Shown one piece after another: positions 60,526-64,000 of a stretch of 64,000 nucleotides of DNA. The translations under genes and the position numbers were made by a program. A model generated the notes under the pieces. It was not told the origin of the DNA, made no database searches, and saw only the letters and a list, made by a program, of their open reading frames with translations. Source of the stretch: JBBKWG01 sp037968835 (GTDB lineage: Bacteria > Pseudomonadota > Alphaproteobacteria > Rhodobacterales > Rhodobacteraceae); NCBI GenBank assembly GCA_037968835.1, contig JBBKWG010000106.1, positions 1-64,000 of the forward strand. The letters run 5' to 3'. How positions within the stretch are numbered: position 1 is the stretch's first letter; every line of letters starts with the position of its first letter.

Positions 60526-62151
60526 TCAGTGCCCGCCGCCCATGATGCCCGTGCGCACCCCGTAATCTGCGGCGATCTGGTAATCCGGGTCGTCATCGCT
60601 GTCGATCACCAACTGCCCTGCCCGCTTCAGTAGCCGGTGACAGTCGTGGCTCAGATGGCGCAGTTGCACTTCCTTGCCCGCAGCCTCGTACTTTTCCGCC
60701 AGCACCTCGATTGCTGTCAGGGCGGATTGATCTACGACGCGACTGTCTGCGAAGTCGACGATGACCAGCGCGGGATCGGACTCGGGCTCGAACAGTTCCG
60801 AAAACCCGGCGGTCGAGCCGAAAAATAGCGGACCGTTGATCTGATAGACCTTCGCGCCTTCCGGCGAAACGTAGGTCTTGGCGCTGATCCGGGTGGCGTT
60901 GTTCCAGGCATAGGCGAGTGCCGAGACGATCACCCCGACAACCACGGCAGTCGCAAGATCATAAAGAACCGTCACGGCAGTAACCAAGAAGATCACGACG
61001 GCGTCCGTGAGCGGCACCTTACGAAGAATAGTCAGACTATTCCACGCAAACGTGCCGATCACGACCATGAACATGACGCCCACCAGTGCGGCGAGCGGAA
61101 TTTGCTCTATCACCGGCGAGGCCACGACGATGAACGCCAGCAGGAACAGCGCCGCAGAAATCCCAGACAGGCGCGAACGTCCACCGGATTTCACGTTGAT
61201 CATCGACTGGCCGATCATGGCGCAGCCGCCCATGCCACCGAAAAAGCCGGTGACGGTGTTGGCAGCGCCTTGGGCAATGCATTCGCGGCTGGCGCCGCCG
61301 CGCTGACCGGTGATTTCGCCGACAAGGTTCAACGTCAGCAGGCTTTCGATCAGACCGATTGCCGACAGGATCAATGCATAGGGCAGGATGATCTCGAACG
61401 TTTCAAACGTGAGCGGCACCGATGGCAGGTGAAAGGACGGCAAACCGCCCTGGATCGAGGCGAGATCACCAACGCGCGGCACGTCGATGCCGAATGCGAT
61501 TACGGCAATCGCGACCAAGCCTATACCTGCCAATGGGGCGGGCACTGACTTGGTAATTCTCGGCATGACCCAGATAATCGCCATGGTCGCGGCCACCAGC
61601 GCCAGCATCGTGACAAGCGGCCAGCCCGACAGCCATTCGCCCCGCGCCAATCCGTGTCCCGCAGACTTGGCGGTTCCGGGCACCTGAAACTGCGACAACT
61701 GGGCGAGAAAGATGACGATAGCCAGTCCGTTCACGAACCCGAGCATTACCGGATGGGGTACGAGACGGATGAACTTGCCAAGCCGAAACACCCCGAACGC
61801 AATCTGGATCAGTCCCATCAGAACTACAGCCGCGAACAGATATTCCACCCCGTGCATGGCGACGAGCGAAACCATAACGACCGCCAGAGCGCCGGTCGCG
61901 CCGGAAATCATGCCCGGACGACCGCCGAAGACGGCAGTGATCAGCCCCACGATGAACGCCGCGTAAAGCCCGACCAGCGGATGCACACCGGCGACGAACG
62001 CGAATGCGACCGCCTCGGGCACCAACGCCAGCGAGACGGTCAGACCGGCAAGAACTTCGGTTTTGATCTGAGCCGGCCGCATGGGAAATTGTCCACCCAT
62101 ATCGGCAATACTCGGTCCGGCCGCCAATGCAGCCATCAGGAACTTGGTCAC
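60526..62151 (-). CDS. SulP-family anion permease with STAS domain
   Basis: 541 aa from GTG 62151 (AAGGG at 7-nt spacing). It has roughly ten to twelve membrane helices, with the SulP signature LALVPEAVAFAFVAGVHPLVGLYAAF near the N-terminus, and a cytoplasmic STAS domain from about residue 420 (VYQINGPLFFGSTAGF, VVDFADSRVVDQSA). Substrates in the family include sulfate and bicarbonate. It is convergent with speD (16 bp) and divergent from speE, splitting the polyamine pair. Confidence 0.92.
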   Translation of the reverse strand: MTKFLMAALAAGPSIADMGGQFPMRPAQIKTEVLAGLTVSLALVPEAVAFAFVAGVHPLVGLYAAFIVGLITAVFGGRPGMISGATGALAVVMVSLVAMHGVEYLFAAVVLMGLIQIAFGVFRLGKFIRLVPHPVMLGFVNGLAIVIFLAQLSQFQVPGTAKSAGHGLARGEWLSGWPLVTMLALVAATMAIIWVMPRITKSVPAPLAGIGLVAIAVIAFGIDVPRVGDLASIQGGLPSFHLPSVPLTFETFEIILPYALILSAIGLIESLLTLNLVGEITGQRGGASRECIAQGAANTVTGFFGGMGGCAMIGQSMINVKSGGRSRLSGISAALFLLAFIVVASPVIEQIPLAALVGVMFMVVIGTFAWNSLTILRKVPLTDAVVIFLVTAVTVLYDLATAVVVGVIVSALAYAWNNATRISAKTYVSPEGAKVYQINGPLFFGSTAGFSELFEPESDPALVIVDFADSRVVDQSALTAIEVLAEKYEAAGKEVQLRHLSHDCHRLLKRAGQLVIDSDDDPDYQIAADYGVRTGIMGGGH

Positions 62152-62357
62152 TAACGGACCCTTTCATCTGTATGCTTTGGACCGGCACCTAACAGATTAT
62201 GCCCGAAAGGCACGGTATTCCTTGGAATAGCTGCGTTGCGTGTCGATCATGCCACGTCAAGGGTGGCGGGAAACGGCAATACCGGCGGCGGCCTGGTCTT
62301 GCGACCCTTCCCATTTCGCTGCCCCTCTGGCATCCGATGTTTCTGAAGGAGACCGAA

Positions 62358-63203
62358 ATGTCCGACTGGATCCGTGAAAGCCTGCATCCCGACTATGCTC
62401 AGACGCTGAAGGCGGAAAGGATGCTATACGACAGCAAGACCGAAAAGCAGCGGTTGCAGGTGTTCGAGAACGGGACGTTCGGGCGCGTGTTGGCGCTGGA
62501 TGGCGTCGTCCAGACGACCGAGCGCGACAACTTCATCTATCACGAGATGCTGACCCACGTGCCGATCCTCGCCCATGGCGCAGTCAACCGTGCCCTGATC
62601 GTCGGCGGTGGCGATGGCGGGATGGCGCGGGAAGTCCTCAAGCATCAGACTATCGAGCAAGTCACGATGGTCGAAATCGACGCCGGAGTTGTCGACTTTT
62701 CGCGCGAATACCTTCCGATGCTCAGCAATGGCGCTTTCGACGATCCTCGCCTGAACGTCGTGATCGCGGATGGTGCCGACTTCATGCGCGAAACGCCGGG
62801 TGGCTTCGACGTCATCATTGTCGATTCGACCGATCCGATCGGACCCGGTGAGGTGCTGTTTACTGACACGTTCTACGGCCACGCGGCGCGCGCGCTCTCC
62901 GATGGCGGCATTCTGGTCACTCAGAACGGCGTGCCGTTCCTTCAGGGCGACGAACTAACCAATTCCATGCGTGCATTCAGCGCGCTGTTCTCCGATTGGG
63001 CCTGTTATACGGCGACGATCCCGACCTACGCGGGCGGTCCGATGGCGTTTGGCTGGGGCACGAACGGCGACGCGCGGCATTCCCAGATAATGGACCTCGA
63101 AGTGCGCTTCGCGGCGTCCGGAATCACCACGGAGTACTACACGCCCGCCGTCCATCAGGCCGCCTTCGCGCTGCCAGCCTATATCGAGAAGCTGCTGCCA
63201 TGA
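62358..63203 (+). CDS. speE: Spermidine synthase
   Basis: 281 aa; ATG 62358 with GAAGGAGACC upstream. SAM-like nucleotide site VGGGDGGMAREVLKH, then MVEIDAGVVDFSREYL and the catalytic DVIIVDSTDPIGPGE. It transfers aminopropyl from decarboxylated SAM to putrescine. Its stop overlaps the next SDR gene (ATGA). About 200 bp upstream is a promoter region shared with the SulP gene. Confidence 0.95.
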   Translation: MSDWIRESLHPDYAQTLKAERMLYDSKTEKQRLQVFENGTFGRVLALDGVVQTTERDNFIYHEMLTHVPILAHGAVNRALIVGGGDGGMAREVLKHQTIEQVTMVEIDAGVVDFSREYLPMLSNGAFDDPRLNVVIADGADFMRETPGGFDVIIVDSTDPIGPGEVLFTDTFYGHAARALSDGGILVTQNGVPFLQGDELTNSMRAFSALFSDWACYTATIPTYAGGPMAFGWGTNGDARHSQIMDLEVRFAASGITTEYYTPAVHQAAFALPAYIEKLLP

Positions 63204-63952
63204 AGATCGCCGACACACTGGCTATCGTGACAGGCGCGGCATCCGGGCTGGGAGCGGCGACGGCGCAGGCGCTTGCCAAGGCAGGTGTCAAGGTCACCAT
63301 TCTTGATCGCGATCGCAAAGGGGCCGAGACGGCAGAAACAATCGGCGCGCATTTCGTCGAAGTTGACGTAACCGACGATGCGTCAGTCACCAACGCCATC
63401 GCCAAGGCAAGCGATCTCATGGGCGGACTTACCGCCGCAATCAGTTGCGCGGGAATCGCAGGCGCGGCGAAAATGGTTGGGCGGGACGGCCCGCACGACC
63501 TTGCGCTGTGGCAGCGCACGCTCGATATCAACCTGACCGGCAGCTTCAACATTGCGCGCCACGCCGCGGCTGCCATGGCCACCAATGAACCCAACGAAGA
63601 TGGCGAGCGCGGGATTATCATCAACACCGCGTCCGTGGCCGCTTTCGAGGGGCAAAAGGGTCAGGCCGCCTATGCTGCTTCCAAGGGCGGTATCGCGGGA
63701 ATGACGCTGCCCGCCGCGCGCGACCTCGCGTCGCTCGGGATCCGCGTCAACGCAATCGCGCCGGGGATATTCCTGACGCCGATGCTTGAAGGTCTGGGTC
63801 AGGACGTCATGGATGGACTCGCCAAAGACGTCGTGTTCCCCAAACGCCTTGGCAATCCGTCGGAATTTGCCAGCCTGGTGATCCACATGATCGAGAACGC
63901 CTACCTGAACGGGACTGTTATCCGGCTCGACGGCGCGCTCAGGATGCCCTGA
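63200..63952 (+). CDS. SDR, 3-hydroxyacyl-CoA dehydrogenase type II (HSD10)-like
   Basis: 250 aa, starting at the ATG that overlaps the speE stop. TGAASGLGAATA near the N-terminus, catalytic Ser in INTASVAAFEGQ, and Y-x3-K in YAASKGG. The NTASVAAFEGQ segment, the PAARDLA helix, and APGIFLTPML closely follow the HSD10/FadB2x family, which oxidises 3-hydroxyacyl-CoA. Coupling to speE is odd for that role. The last 48 bp of the window after it hold no gene start that can be judged. Confidence 0.88.
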   Translation: MKIADTLAIVTGAASGLGAATAQALAKAGVKVTILDRDRKGAETAETIGAHFVEVDVTDDASVTNAIAKASDLMGGLTAAISCAGIAGAAKMVGRDGPHDLALWQRTLDINLTGSFNIARHAAAAMATNEPNEDGERGIIINTASVAAFEGQKGQAAYAASKGGIAGMTLPAARDLASLGIRVNAIAPGIFLTPMLEGLGQDVMDGLAKDVVFPKRLGNPSEFASLVIHMIENAYLNGTVIRLDGALRMP

Positions 63953-64000
63953 TCGAAGCGATACCACGCCTGTTTCGCGTCGCCGCAAATCGTGCGAGTG

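Overview
The window looks like chromosome of an alphaproteobacterium of the Rhodobacterales (Roseobacter/Paracoccaceae-like). The grounds are the gene order trpG-trpD-(ung)-trpC-moaC-moeA-lexA with convergent comEC, followed by gltX-gltA; ctrA next to a DUF1153/SciP gene; a GAAC-N7-GAAC LexA box in front of lexA; and the envelope block pyrH-frr-uppS-cdsA-dxr-rseP-bamA-ompH-fabZ-lpxA-lpxI-lpxB. Base composition is evenly GC-rich except around 57.3-58.4 kb. No rRNA, tRNA, CRISPR array, insertion sequence or prophage was recognised.

Left end (1-13.2 kb), catabolic region. A minus-strand operon encodes a Tat-type binding protein, LivH, LivM, LivG and LivF (an ABC importer of the branched-chain amino acid class), then an FAD subunit, a fused [2Fe-2S]-molybdopterin hydroxylase, and a Cys-motif protein resembling 6-hydroxynicotinate reductase that runs off the window. 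Divergent from it is hyuA-hyuB, an ATP-dependent hydantoinase/oxoprolinase-type pair. Together they read as import, ring hydroxylation, ring reduction and ATP-driven ring opening of an unidentified N-heterocycle.

Accessory region (13.2-24.3 kb). A winged-helix/TPR regulator is divergent from a two-gene operon: a PAP2/vanadium-haloperoxidase-fold protein with eight GKGQ repeats, translationally coupled to a subtilisin-like protease. Neither product has an obvious export signal. A perfect 8-bp-arm palindrome lies between regulator and operon. Then come an acyl-CoA ligase, an orphan peptide-type binding protein with a clear terminator, an SDR and a divergent polysaccharide deacetylase.

Housekeeping region (24.4-57.3 kb). 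It holds tryptophan and molybdopterin synthesis with ung inserted, lexA/comEC, gltX, gltA, hisI, an IscU-like scaffold, ligA-recG, ctrA/sciP, mnmA, the lipid A/outer-membrane/isoprenoid/translation block, miaA and gap. Small genes of 39, 41 and 46 codons sit in gaps of this backbone.

Right end (57.3-64 kb). Downstream of gap is a short lower-GC patch with a truncated glycosyltransferase and a PD-(D/E)XK-like nuclease gene. It is followed by rplM-rpsI, a small membrane protein, speD, a SulP transporter on the opposite strand, and speE overlapping an SDR of the 3-hydroxyacyl-CoA dehydrogenase type II group.
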